32,265 bases of DNA, from assembly GCA_022772735.1 (NCBI GenBank), contig JALEZD010000012.1:1-32265 (forward strand), in the 5' to 3' direction. Below the pieces are notes generated by a model that worked only from the letters and a program-made list of their open reading frames with translations, was not told the DNA's origin and ran no database searches. The stretch's first letter is position 1; each line of letters starts with the position of its first letter. Both the position numbers and the translations under genes were made by a program. Shown piece by piece: positions 9,901-18,314 of this stretch. Source of the DNA: Erysipelotrichaceae bacterium. GTDB lineage: Bacteria > Bacillota_I > Bacilli_A > Erysipelotrichales > Erysipelotrichaceae.

Positions 9901-10881
9901 TGGATCAATATAATTAGTATTTCCAAAAGTTGCAGAACCACCTTGTATTATTGTTCCATTTGCTTGTATTCCATTGACTTTTTTTACAGCGACTCTTTCT
10001 TGATATTTCATTTTATATGTAGCATCAGTAGCGTCACTTATTAAATTCCCATCAGCTGTGTATGCTTTTACAGTTGGTGTTAAAGTATATCCATTAGGGG
10101 TTAATCTATCGGTAAAACTAAAGTTAAAAGGAATTGTTATCTCTGTAGAACTATCGACAGTTTTTAAATTGATTTTGTAAGAAGTTGTATTATTTGCTGA
10201 ATCAACTAAAAGCTCTGCACTATTTGCAACGTTTCCAATATTTACATTTAACAAATCTAAAAATTTATTAGTTATTATTTCTGTAGAATTTTCTTCTCTT
10301 AATAAAGTTGGAAAAGACAGTATTAAATATGCCCCTTCAATAGGTGAAGTAAGGGTTGTACCATCTACTTTGATTGAGTTTGTCAATTTATTTAAACCAT
10401 ATTCTTCAGTAACAGGTGGTGTAGTAAAACTGACAATAAATTTATTTTGTGTTGGTGCTCTTAATGCCTCAGGTTGATTTAAAGATGACACTGAAGCTGA
10501 AGTATCTCCTTGATTTTCTGATGATGTTTCTGATTTTACAATTTCACTAACATCAACAGATAATATTTCTTCAAATAATTCATCTACTTTTTTATATTTA
10601 ACTTTAAAATCGTATTTTTTGTTTTCAAACGCATTAAAGGTTGCAGATATCCCAGTAACCACTGAATCATCCGGCAACAATATCTCAGTAAATTCAAACC
10701 CTTCGTCAACAGTTACATTTAAATTAACTTTGACACTTTGCTTGTCTTCACTTACTTCTTTGACAAATTCATAACCTAGATTTGTACCACGCAATGTTTC
10801 AGCTTTCACAGATCCTATTGGCAATAAAACTAGTATGCAAAAAGTAGCTAAAAACACACTTAAAAGCTTTTTAAATATCAT
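6973..10881 (-). CDS. Sortase-anchored surface adhesin with Cna-B domains
   Basis: A 1302-residue cell-wall protein. The signal peptide is FKKLLSVFLATFCILVLLP, with cleavage likely after VKA. The C-terminus has the sortase motif VPDTG (1270-1274), a hydrophobic helix and the tail FKRRK. The body is a long series of beta-rich modules with Thr/Asn/Ser-rich spacers, as in Gram-positive adhesins. Two Cna-B-like domains precede the anchor. The first (from YIDVKKEWVG to GFVIKN) keeps the Lys, Glu (YTVKE) and Asn expected for an isopeptide bond. The second (from IPVSVEWIGK to GFKVIN) has Val where the bond-forming Lys should be. The ATG at 10881 is chosen because GGAG sits six bases before it; a TTG four codons upstream is in frame but would place that site inside the gene. 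No sortase gene is in the window; the ligand is unknown. Confidence 0.85.
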   Translation of the reverse strand: MIFKKLLSVFLATFCILVLLPIGSVKAETLRGTNLGYEFVKEVSEDKQSVKVNLNVTVDEGFEFTEILLPDDSVVTGISATFNAFENKKYDFKVKYKKVDELFEEILSVDVSEIVKSETSSENQGDTSASVSSLNQPEALRAPTQNKFIVSFTTPPVTEEYGLNKLTNSIKVDGTTLTSPIEGAYLILSFPTLLREENSTEIITNKFLDLLNVNIGNVANSAELLVDSANNTTSYKINLKTVDSSTEITIPFNFSFTDRLTPNGYTLTPTVKAYTADGNLISDATDATYKMKYQERVAVKKVNGIQANGTIIQGGSATFGNTNYIDPAKAEYVAFTYDLTYGSLGQKGARLNDKTTIIDTLPTYIDANGQEKTAYFNPAINPGWVLSSDGKAVSYTYNVDTSGFNGDLTRIDTRNQLVKIGLYLSFPNAPVKENGKYKDYVNEVTIESSSFNGNDTYTQNDSVSFKIDATAVNGNGLISKGNINHTVVFDKYGLHAERLQYLININNNLPYNLKNYEIIEDASKYDSRLYITKVVKISDSTNKNLNDLYQIVGVRTDGSTQVFAIGDELNTTTQNTIKGYVDSVNNGTLTPENVPTITDIEFPIVKIVRKDGTPLSPSEAFSIQVLMNFKNPYALEYSDVRNIVNKAQLTGEFENVNGQTTKIEPIASAAKYFVPLSEKISMNKITNSNVTLKPGSIINLFNVIIDLNWLSKNRLLNNPTIIDLLPAGLNITPNTRVGEFFDKNRIESVEYIENYNNTGRTAIKIKLKTARVVEFSSTDIANPYKISLGIYNIQVNEKAIPAEAENDSIGYNNDNHVYFFEDFTKVDSIQNNVDIASTNRIIDTLDIDLDGSTSDNILEATSKVKVQMPSMVFSRKYIRSLEGASKNDAIDTNKSWSEAIHTNYDSGVSGGKFQYKLEVTNNTSIAVSGIEIYDVFPFVGDNRNSAFSNKLLGPIVDIKENTVDASNKYVIYYTTDANPSLDANVAVNSQIWKTQVDDYTKVTAIKIVMKSNEKLNSREKLNIILNMSAPEYDSIALSNAFSINNFQVRYSGSTTFGSTNSVRNYLPEYRYIDVKKEWVGNSLNSVVVKLLRNNVEIKTQTIDASSNWKYTFEDLEVNDSNGNMYSYTVKEVENPDYKANISGNMNDGFVIKNISQEKVEIPVSVEWIGKILPSTTVNLLLDGVVVDSLPVNATGNWQALFKVNKYDGNGNEISLNRYTLTEMNLPEHKIEIKGDAINGFKVINTYIPKSKPNVTITKTNSQFSLREYRVPDTGDKNTIAIYIVLLIVAMGGIVFVNFKRRK

Positions 10882-10928
10882 ATTACACTCCAAAATTTCT
10901 ATATAATAATTTTTATTGAATCAAACTC

Positions 10929-10957
10929 ATTATAATGTATTTTTATATGAAGTGGAA
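10929..10957 (-). promoter_or_regulatory. Likely adhesin promoter
   Basis: On the - strand TTCCAC (10952-10957), 17 bases, then a perfect TATAAT (10929-10934). It implies a 5' UTR of about 40 bases ending in the GGAG site. The rest of the gene-free stretch 10958-11313 is AT-rich and holds only the fragment at 11150-11206. Confidence 0.45.
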
Positions 10958-11149
10958 CAATAATAATCGTACTTTATATAATATTTAATAAATATGGTGT
11001 TTTTTTATATATTTTCACTAAATTTTTTATAAGAAATTACTTAAAAATCATAAAAACTTATATATTTTACAAAATATAATTATTTAAAAATATGTTAGCT
11101 AATATTAGATTTATTACTTTTATAATGTTTAACCTAATTTTCTTTTATA

Positions 11150-11206
11150 TTATTTAAAGTTTGTCAATAAACAGATTGTTTCTACATGAGAATTTCTGTA
11201 CAAACC
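11150..11206 (-). pseudogene. Fragment resembling the 3' end of an RlmD-type gene
   Basis: The - strand reads GLYRNSHVETICLLTNFK then TAA. HVET(I/V)xLL is the signature end of RlmD/TrmA-type uracil methyltransferases, and the intact gene at 13.5 kb ends FFSHTVHVETIVLLSKR. The two copies share 15 identical bases (11174-11188 and 13536-13550). No open frame of length joins this piece upstream, so it is a remnant if real. Its shortness means chance or convergence cannot be ruled out. Confidence 0.4.
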
Positions 11207-11313
11207 CCTTATAATTCATTAACAATCCTCGTCCCTAAATCATTATTTTATCCAAAGTCAGATTATAAAACGAAATCATTAAGTAATTATATTCAAAATT
11301 TTTTATATCTTCT

Positions 11314-12393
11314 TTATAATTTCTTTAATTTCACATAAGAAAAATCAAATTGTAATTCTAAATAGCTTATTATCTTATCCGACAAATTGTGTAATTCCAC
11401 TAAATATCTTTGATAACTCATACCGTCAAAACAACTTTCTATAATTCCGTAAAATGGTTTATCTATATATTCAGGCATAATAACATTTGAACCATTAAGA
11501 TTGTAATGCATCATACAATTACGTAATTGTGTTTTAAAAATTTTTTCTCCTTCCTTAATTATTTCAATAAGTCCTTCCGTTTCAACATATTTATGCTTAT
11601 TACTTCTACAATAATTTTTAAATCGCTCCAATGCACGTAATGTGTAATACGATACAATATATTCCACTCTAAACATCCATGTATTCCCATCTGTCAATAG
11701 CGGTCTTAATATGTATTTTACAAAATTCATATTACACAATAAATGCAAGAAGAAAAGATTTAGTTCTTTTAATGTGTTTCGTAAAAATAATTTATTTTTA
11801 TTATTTGTGTTTATATCACAATAGTAATTTATTTTAATAGATTTATGTGGTCTTTCGACAACGAGATCATTTAAGAAATTTGAAAAGCCTTCGCGAACCG
11901 CTGCAACAAATGAACCTATTTGACAACCCATCTTATAACTCTTCTCTTCCAATGTAGGGTCGAACATATTTTTTACAGACAAAAAATCCGCTAATTGTTG
12001 CGTATTCCCTATAATAACTCCAGTATCAGTCCAGTAACTTCCAAGATTAAAATGAATATTTATATTTTTTAAAAAATTAAATCGAAGTTGATTTTTAAAA
12101 TATTCATTCTGAGTATCATCAACAAATGCTACTCTTTTCAAGGATTTTTCGAATCTTTCTGAATATGCTTTTATATGATTACGAATATCCTTAAAATTCT
12201 TTTGCATAGATTCCTGCAAAAAATTCTCACCCATATATTCTTGACACGACTGAACAAACAGAACATAGTATGGTATAATTCCCATAGCGAAAACAGCATC
12301 TCCTTCTGTTTGCAATAGAGAATATATGGTCTCAGCATCCTCTCGTATGAGAAGAGCTGTTATTAATTTTTCTAACGAAGATATTTCACACAT
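11314..12393 (-). CDS. Uncharacterised 359-residue protein with HEPN-like motif
   Basis: I do not recognise a named family with certainty. The protein is mostly helical in character, soluble, with no signal peptide or transmembrane segment. Near the C-terminus KTQLRNCMMHYNLNG contains Arg291-x4-His296, the RxxxxH arrangement of HEPN ribonuclease/nucleic-acid-binding domains, here with the common RN start. HEPN proteins act as toxins, abortive-infection RNases or CRISPR effectors, but some are inactive binding domains, and one short motif is weak evidence. The ATG at 12393 follows GAGGGGG by five bases; an upstream in-frame ATG at 12432 lacks such a site. The gene stands alone, without an antitoxin-like partner, between two decayed stretches, which suggests horizontal acquisition. 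Confidence 0.55.
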   Translation of the reverse strand: MCEISSLEKLITALLIREDAETIYSLLQTEGDAVFAMGIIPYYVLFVQSCQEYMGENFLQESMQKNFKDIRNHIKAYSERFEKSLKRVAFVDDTQNEYFKNQLRFNFLKNINIHFNLGSYWTDTGVIIGNTQQLADFLSVKNMFDPTLEEKSYKMGCQIGSFVAAVREGFSNFLNDLVVERPHKSIKINYYCDINTNNKNKLFLRNTLKELNLFFLHLLCNMNFVKYILRPLLTDGNTWMFRVEYIVSYYTLRALERFKNYCRSNKHKYVETEGLIEIIKEGEKIFKTQLRNCMMHYNLNGSNVIMPEYIDKPFYGIIESCFDGMSYQRYLVELHNLSDKIISYLELQFDFSYVKLKKL

Positions 12394-13240
12394 GTAGTCC
12401 CCCTCATTATAATCAATACTAAGAATGTGCAATATAGTATTCTTTATTATATAAAAATCTACACTTAAATCTTTTTGAGTTTCTATTTAAATCGATTTTT
12501 TAATTCCAATTTGTACAGCAACATCATTATCTACACAAACATAAGACTTCCGAAGCTTTCAGCTATTTATTCTTCAAAGTAGTCTGAATATACTAGCAGT
12601 AATATTAAAACCCAAAACGGATTAAAACTGCGAGAATTTATTACCTTTATACCATAAATCTTGACTAATATTTATATTGTTAATTCAATATTTTACTTTA
12701 AAAATAAAATCTATTAAATCATACTTTTCTTGATGTTTTGTTAATAGTAATAAATGTACCTACTTCTAATGCTTCACTTCTATAATTTTTTCTTAAGTAA
12801 AATAATCATTATAACAATATTTCTTTCACAGATATTGGATTTAGCCCTAAATAAATTTACATGTATTTTAGTGCCCATTCTTTGCACAAATTCATCAACA
12901 ATACCTTTATACAAATATTATTTAGGAATATTACAGCAAATTCACAGAATCAGCATTTTACTTTTTGGGGGTGTTTTAAACAAAATCCTTTATTTATTTT
13001 ATCTGAACATATAGAATAGATATTATTTTGAAAAAATTTTTTCTATGTTATATAGTTCAATAATTTCATTAATATTCATCCTTTTCACCCAGCTATAAAG
13101 TTACAAATAATATCTTCTATTCTCTTTGTATAATATCCGGCGCTTAAATCACTTGTAGAATAGTATTTTACTCTTAAAACATCATTTTCATCTATACAAT
13201 ATTGAACATATCAAATATAACTATACTTCACATAATTGTA
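12394..13240. other. Decayed, gene-free AT-rich region
   Basis: About 850 bases without a convincing gene. The - strand shows short protein-like runs cut by stops and frame changes: YLYKGIVDEFVQRMGTK and onward near 12.8-12.9 kb, LLLTKHQEKYDLIDFIFKVKY near 12.7 kb, a 41-residue piece at 13085-13210 containing YYSTSDLSAGYYTKRIEDII, and an 18-codon ORF starting 13079. This is what one or more inactivated genes, possibly a mobile element, would leave. None of the pieces matches a family I can name. A + strand ORF at 12754-13014 is low-complexity and probably a shadow. Confidence 0.45.
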
Positions 13241-13476
13241 TCAAATCATCTTAAAATACTTCAACGAACCAATATAGCTTCTTCTTTTTCAATTGAACAC
13301 TTCAACACTTTTTGATTCAAATTTTTAGATATATTATAGTGCTCCCTAATATCTAAGCCATACTTTTTCTTAACCTGAGCAATATAAAGTGTAGATACCT
13401 TAAATCCATACTTTTTAAAAACGTGATTTTGATTTTTTTCATAAATCAATTTACTTTCATTACTAGCTATATACAT
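13241..13476 (-). pseudogene. Frameshifted C-terminal tail of RlmD-type protein
   Basis: The - strand reads KKYGFKVSTLYIAQVKKKYG and continues to CSIEKEEAIL, then hits a stop at 13261. Shifting frame by one base there gives SLKYFKMI and a TGA at 13241. From memory, a tail of the form KVSxLYIAQVKxKxGL... EKExAIxxALKxFxMI is found after the methyltransferase domain of RlmD proteins in many Clostridia. Here it follows rlmD directly but in a different frame, with in-frame stops between, so it cannot be translated as part of rlmD. At least two frame changes separate it from an intact fusion. It is either a decayed rlmD extension or a leftover of a second, lost copy. Confidence 0.6.
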
Positions 13477-13499
13477 TTCATAAATTGGCAGTTATACAG

Positions 13500-14810
13500 T
13501 TATATACTTTTTTTATCTCGTTTAGAAAGCAACACGATTGTTTCTACATGTACTGTATGACTAAAAAAATCAATAGGAATTATTTTCTTAATCTTATATG
13601 ATTTTTTTAATTCATTTAAGTTTTTTCCTAAAGTAGAAGGATTACATGAAACATACACAATCTGTTTAATATTACTTTTTAATATACTTTCAATCATAGT
13701 ATTATCTAGTCCACTTCTAGGTGGATCTACAACCAAACAATCAATATCATCATATTTTGATAATACCTTTCCAGCATCACCACATACAAATTCTACATTT
13801 TTAATATTATTATTTTTGGCATTCACTTTTGCATTTAAAATTGCATCTTCAACACTTTCAACACCAATAACATTTTCAGCCTTTTTAGCAAGCATCAAAG
13901 ACATTACCCCAACACCACAATAAGCTTCAAAAATCTTATTACAAGGTTTAACCAATTCAAAAACAATCCTATACATCTTTTCTGCCTGGTTTTTATTTAA
14001 TTGAAAGAAAGATTTTGGAGATAAACTAACATTAAGATTATTTATATTAAAATCCAAATATTTACTACCACCCAGTATAACTTCTTTATCACCAAATATT
14101 TCAACACTTTTCTTATTAACATTTATATTTTTATACAAAGAAACAATATCTTTATTATTTAATATTTCTTGTATAAAAGCTTCACTATATTCATTATCCC
14201 CACCAACAAGTGTAACCTGACATTTATCATTTAAACATCTAATAACTAAATGTCTAATTCCCTTTTTACTCTTTATATCAAAAGACTTTATTTTATGCTT
14301 TATCAATAGTTTTAAAACGTATTTTTTAACATTTTCTAATTTTTTATCGTGTATCATACATTCATCAATTTTTATTAAATCATTTGTATTTGGCTTATAT
14401 AACCCTGTATATAATCCACCATCAAAACCTATAGGAAGTTTACACTGATTTCTATAGTTATAAATATTTTCATTGCCAATAATTTCATCTATTTTTTCTT
14501 TTTGAATACCTGCATACTTATATAAAGATTCACACAATACTTCTCTTTTATATTTTAGTTGTGCAGAATAATTTAATGTCATCAATGGACAACTACATTT
14601 TTCTTGATATTTACATTTTGAATTTATTCTTTCTGGATTCACATGTAAAAACTTTTTTAATTTTGCTTTTGCAAATTTATCAATTCTATCAAATTCAACC
14701 GCAACTGTTTCATTAGGAAACACACCATCAATAAAAACAGGCTTCTTTTCAAAATAACCTATACCTTCTCCATTTATTCCCATTTTTACACACTTAATTA
14801 TTTTTTTCAT
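13500..14810 (-). CDS. rlmD: 23S rRNA (uracil-C5)-methyltransferase, RlmD/RlmCD type
   Basis: A 436-residue SAM-dependent m5U methyltransferase. An N-terminal TRAM-like beta domain (1-60) is followed by the Fe-S Cys set Cys66, Cys72, Cys74 and Cys151; the spacing C-x5-C-x-C is one residue shorter than the usual C-x5-C-x2-C. SAM binding is at FEAYCGVG (294-301), DPPRSG at 362-367, the catalytic nucleophile Cys389 in YVSCNPSTLG, and the end HVETIVLLSKR is typical. The target is inferred from the family: U1939 or U747 (E. coli numbering), and Gram-positive RlmCD modifies both. The gene is complete without the extra tail, whose decayed remnant lies immediately downstream. No clear terminator separates it from that remnant. 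Confidence 0.9.
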   Translation of the reverse strand: MKKIIKCVKMGINGEGIGYFEKKPVFIDGVFPNETVAVEFDRIDKFAKAKLKKFLHVNPERINSKCKYQEKCSCPLMTLNYSAQLKYKREVLCESLYKYAGIQKEKIDEIIGNENIYNYRNQCKLPIGFDGGLYTGLYKPNTNDLIKIDECMIHDKKLENVKKYVLKLLIKHKIKSFDIKSKKGIRHLVIRCLNDKCQVTLVGGDNEYSEAFIQEILNNKDIVSLYKNINVNKKSVEIFGDKEVILGGSKYLDFNINNLNVSLSPKSFFQLNKNQAEKMYRIVFELVKPCNKIFEAYCGVGVMSLMLAKKAENVIGVESVEDAILNAKVNAKNNNIKNVEFVCGDAGKVLSKYDDIDCLVVDPPRSGLDNTMIESILKSNIKQIVYVSCNPSTLGKNLNELKKSYKIKKIIPIDFFSHTVHVETIVLLSKRDKKSI

Positions 14811-14840
14811 ATATTCACCTTACACAAATTAATTATACAA

Positions 14841-14867
14841 AATAAAAATGCCATTGTTAATGGCATT
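14841..14867 (-). terminator. Rho-independent terminator after pyrophosphatase-like gene
   Basis: AATGCCATT (14847-14855) pairs perfectly with AATGGCATT (14859-14867) around a 3-base loop, followed on the - strand by TTTATTTTG. The stem includes part of the stop codon of the upstream gene and lies 37 bases before the rlmD start. Confidence 0.8.
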
Positions 14868-15255
14868 AACCTGTTATTGCCCAAGATGGAAGCTCAGAAC
14901 CTCGTCTAACTATTATAGTTTTTTGAAAATCTGTTTGATTTAAAAACTTCAACACTTCAACTTCCTCATCTTCGCTACACCCTGATAAAAGCTTTATATC
15001 CAAATCCTTTTTCAAAATATCAACCGCAACAATAGCCGCAGTAACTCTATCAGAAGCTAAAGAACCTCTATATACGCTAACCTCATTATCATTACCACCA
15101 TTTGTTCCTGATAACCTTCCATATTTAACAGGATAAATTAGATTTTGATATTGAGCGTGTTTTTCCCCTTTTTCTTTAATAATTACAAGTTTGTTCGCAA
15201 GAAACAATGTATCTAATTTCTGCCAAAAAAAAGCGTTATTCTCAAATGACTTCAT
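14866..15255 (-). CDS. Inorganic pyrophosphatase-like protein
   Basis: A 129-residue soluble protein. Segments such as FWQKLDTLFLANKLVIIKEK, YQNLIYPVKYGRLSGTNGG, VDILKKDLDIKLLSGCSEDE and NQTDFQKTIIVRR recall a short Firmicutes family annotated as inorganic pyrophosphatase, which has IDRPKG, YPxxIYPVDYGYLKGT and GGGIDVW in the matching places. Here several acidic residues of those motifs differ (IIKEKGEKH, PVKYG, NDNEVSVYRG), so catalytic ability is uncertain. If active it would hydrolyse PPi, the phosphoryl donor of the pfp enzyme at 2 kb. It has its own promoter (15278-15305) and terminator, so it is monocistronic. The assignment is from family memory. Confidence 0.5.
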   Translation of the reverse strand: MKSFENNAFFWQKLDTLFLANKLVIIKEKGEKHAQYQNLIYPVKYGRLSGTNGGNDNEVSVYRGSLASDRVTAAIVAVDILKKDLDIKLLSGCSEDEEVEVLKFLNQTDFQKTIIVRRGSELPSWAITG

Positions 15256-15277
15256 TAATTTACCTCATATGTAGACT

Positions 15278-15305
15278 ATTATAACAAAGTTTCAAAAAAT
15301 GTAAA
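15278..15305 (-). promoter_or_regulatory. Promoter of pyrophosphatase-like gene
   Basis: On the - strand TTTACA (15300-15305), 16 bases, then consensus TATAAT (15278-15283), 23 bases before the ATG. Confidence 0.6.
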
Positions 15306-15309
15306 CAAA

Positions 15310-15333
15310 GAAAAAAATCTTGAAATTTTTTTC
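15310..15333 (-). terminator. Weak terminator-like hairpin after arsR
   Basis: A perfect inverted repeat, GAAAAAAAT (15310-15318) and ATTTTTTTC (15325-15333) with a 6-base loop, begins two bases after the arsR stop. The stem is nearly all A-T, so it may terminate only weakly. Confidence 0.35.
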
Positions 15334-15335
15334 AT

Positions 15336-15638
15336 TTATTCATTCACATGCTCATACGCCATATGAAAAATACTTTTAATATGATCATCAGATAATGTAT
15401 AAAAAACGCTCTTACCTCTCTTTTTGGATTTTACTAGTCTCATCTTTTTTAATGTGCTAAGTTGATGAGAAATCGCAGAATGAGTCATGCTCAATTTATC
15501 TGCAATTTCTTTTACACAACACTCTCCATCAAATAAAACACTTAATATTTTAAGTCTAGTACTGTCAGAAAACATAGTAAAAAGCATACTCATATTATAA
15601 AATTCATCTTCATTTATGTTTTTAAATTCCAATTCCAT
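15336..15638 (-). CDS. ArsR/SmtB-family metal-sensing repressor
   Basis: A 100-residue winged-helix transcriptional repressor that leaves DNA on metal binding. The recognition helix lies in CVKEIADKLSMTHSAISHQLSTLKKM, the wing in VKSKKRGKSVFYTL. The C-terminal helix has Asp84-x-His86-x10-His97-x2-Glu100, the exact spacing of the alpha-5 zinc/cobalt site of SmtB (Asp104, His106, His117, Glu120) and CzrA. Cys40-Cys41 sit at the alpha-3 'metal box' position but as CC rather than CxC. This points to a zinc-type sensor. The ATG shares one base with the stop of the membrane protein gene (TAATG). No metal exporter gene follows directly; its targets are elsewhere or include its own operon. Confidence 0.9.
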   Translation of the reverse strand: MELEFKNINEDEFYNMSMLFTMFSDSTRLKILSVLFDGECCVKEIADKLSMTHSAISHQLSTLKKMRLVKSKKRGKSVFYTLSDDHIKSIFHMAYEHVNE

Positions 15639-16084
15639 TATTTACCTCTTCTATTTTTCTCTTTATTTAAAGCATACTTTTTAAAATATGGAACAATTGT
15701 TGATTTTTTAAACGAATATACAGTCTCTATTGAATGGTCAACAAGTTCAATAACTAACTCATCCCTATCTGTTTTCCATTTGTACTGCCAACTCAAAATA
15801 TCATCCCAATAAATTAATTTACAATCATCTTTTTCACGACAATTATATACAATTGCATACTCATCAGTATATTCGATTATTTTTACATCAGGTAATATTA
15901 ATAGACAAAACAAACCAGTAACTACCATTAAAACACCTATCATTGATATTGAGTCATTAAAGAAAACTATAAAAACCCCTACAACAATAAGCAAAAAAAT
16001 TAAAAACATCGGTTTTACACGAACAGTTTTTAAAACAATAGGATATTGAGGAATATTTCTTTGTTTAATTACTTTACTTTTCAT
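15638..16084 (-). CDS. Small membrane protein with C-terminal beta domain
   Basis: A 148-residue protein of no family I can name. Two adjacent hydrophobic helices, FLIFLLIVVGVFIVFF (about 27-42) and ISMIGVLMVVTGLFCLLIL (46-64), form a hairpin in the membrane. The remaining 80 residues are beta-rich and cytosolic: DVKIIEYTDEYAIVYNCREK, LIYWDDILSWQYKW, ELVIELVDHSIETVYSF. This resembles the PH-like domains of bacterial YdbS/YcxB-type membrane proteins, which is a guess from pattern only. It is the first gene of a two-gene unit, translationally coupled to the zinc-type ArsR regulator, so a role in metal stress or envelope sensing is possible. Confidence 0.65.
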   Translation of the reverse strand: MKSKVIKQRNIPQYPIVLKTVRVKPMFLIFLLIVVGVFIVFFNDSISMIGVLMVVTGLFCLLILPDVKIIEYTDEYAIVYNCREKDDCKLIYWDDILSWQYKWKTDRDELVIELVDHSIETVYSFKKSTIVPYFKKYALNKEKNRRGK

Positions 16085-16149
16085 ATATTGATTATAACAT
16101 GTATTGTTATTGATTAAATATTTTTACTAAGTGGTGTATACTATTATAG

Positions 16150-17285
<1,136 letters not shown>

Positions 17286-17286
<1 letters not shown>

Positions 17287-18314
17287 TGAAAACTGAAGAG
17301 TTTAACTTTGAATTACCACAAGAGCTTATAGCACAACATCCTGTAGAAGATAGATCAAGTAGTAGACTTCTTGTGTTGCACAAAAACACTAAAGAAATAG
17401 AACACAAATACTTTTATGATATTATCAACTATTTAAAAAAAGGCGATATTTTAGTAAGAAATAACACTAGAGTTATTCCTGCCAGACTTTTTGGAATAAA
17501 AGAAGAAACAAACGCCCATGTTGAACTGCTACTTTTAAAACAAAATGGCGATATTTGGGAATGTCTTGCAGGTAATGCAAAAGTAATTAAAGTTGGCACA
17601 TTAATAAGATTTAACAATGGCGAACTAAAAGCTAGATGTATAGAAGTAAAAGAAAAAGGTATAAGAATCATGGAAATGATTTACGAAGGTGTATTTTTAG
17701 AAGTTTTAGAAAAACTTGGAAATATACCTTTACCACCATACATAAAAGAAAAGTTGGCAGACAAAGAAAAATATCAAACAGTTTATGCAAAAATAAATGG
17801 AAGTGCAGCTGCACCTACTGCTGGACTACATTTTACCGATGAAATATTTAAACAACTCGAAAAAAAAGGAGTAGAGGTTGTTGATATAACATTACATGTA
17901 GGTTTAGGTACATTTAAACCTATGGATACTGAAAATGTTGAAGAACACAAAATGCATTCTGAAATTTACATGATGGATAAAGAAGTTGCACAAAAGCTTA
18001 ATAACGCAAAAAAAGAAAACAGAAAAATCATAACTGTTGGAACTACTTCAACAAGAACTTTAGAAGCTATATATCAAAAATACGGTCAATTTGTAGAATG
18101 TTCTGGAGAAACAGATATCTTTATTTATCCAGGATATAAATGGAAAGTAGTTGACTGTATTATCACCAATTTTCATCTTCCTAAATCAACACTAATAATG
18201 ATGATTTCATCATTTACAGATAAAGATTTAATTTTAGAAACATATAAAGCAGCTATTAAAGAAAGGTATAGATTCTTCTCATTTGGAGATGCAATGTTTA
18301 TTACAAATGAATAA
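17286..18314 (+). CDS. queA: tRNA preQ1(34) S-adenosylmethionine ribosyltransferase-isomerase
   Basis: Transfers and isomerises the ribosyl group of SAM onto preQ1 in tRNA, giving epoxyqueuosine, the step between Tgt and QueH. At 342 residues it is full length. Family hallmarks are the N-terminal FNFELPQELIAQHPVEDRSSSRLL, NNTRVIPARL, the AAPTAGLHFT block, the HVGLGTFKP block and VGTTSTRTLEA near the C-terminus. The ATG shares one base with the tgt stop (TAATG), so translation is coupled. Confidence 0.97.

Noticed and set aside
12754-13014. + strand ORF of 86 codons in the decayed region
   Set aside because: Very rich in Leu, Ile and Phe with no ribosome binding site; the opposite strand shows more protein-like runs, so it is probably a shadow.
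11150-13550. 15-base direct repeat as attachment-site duplication of an integrated element
   Set aside because: The repeat lies in the HVETI codons of two RlmD-type ends, so shared ancestry or protein conservation explains it; no integrase gene is present.
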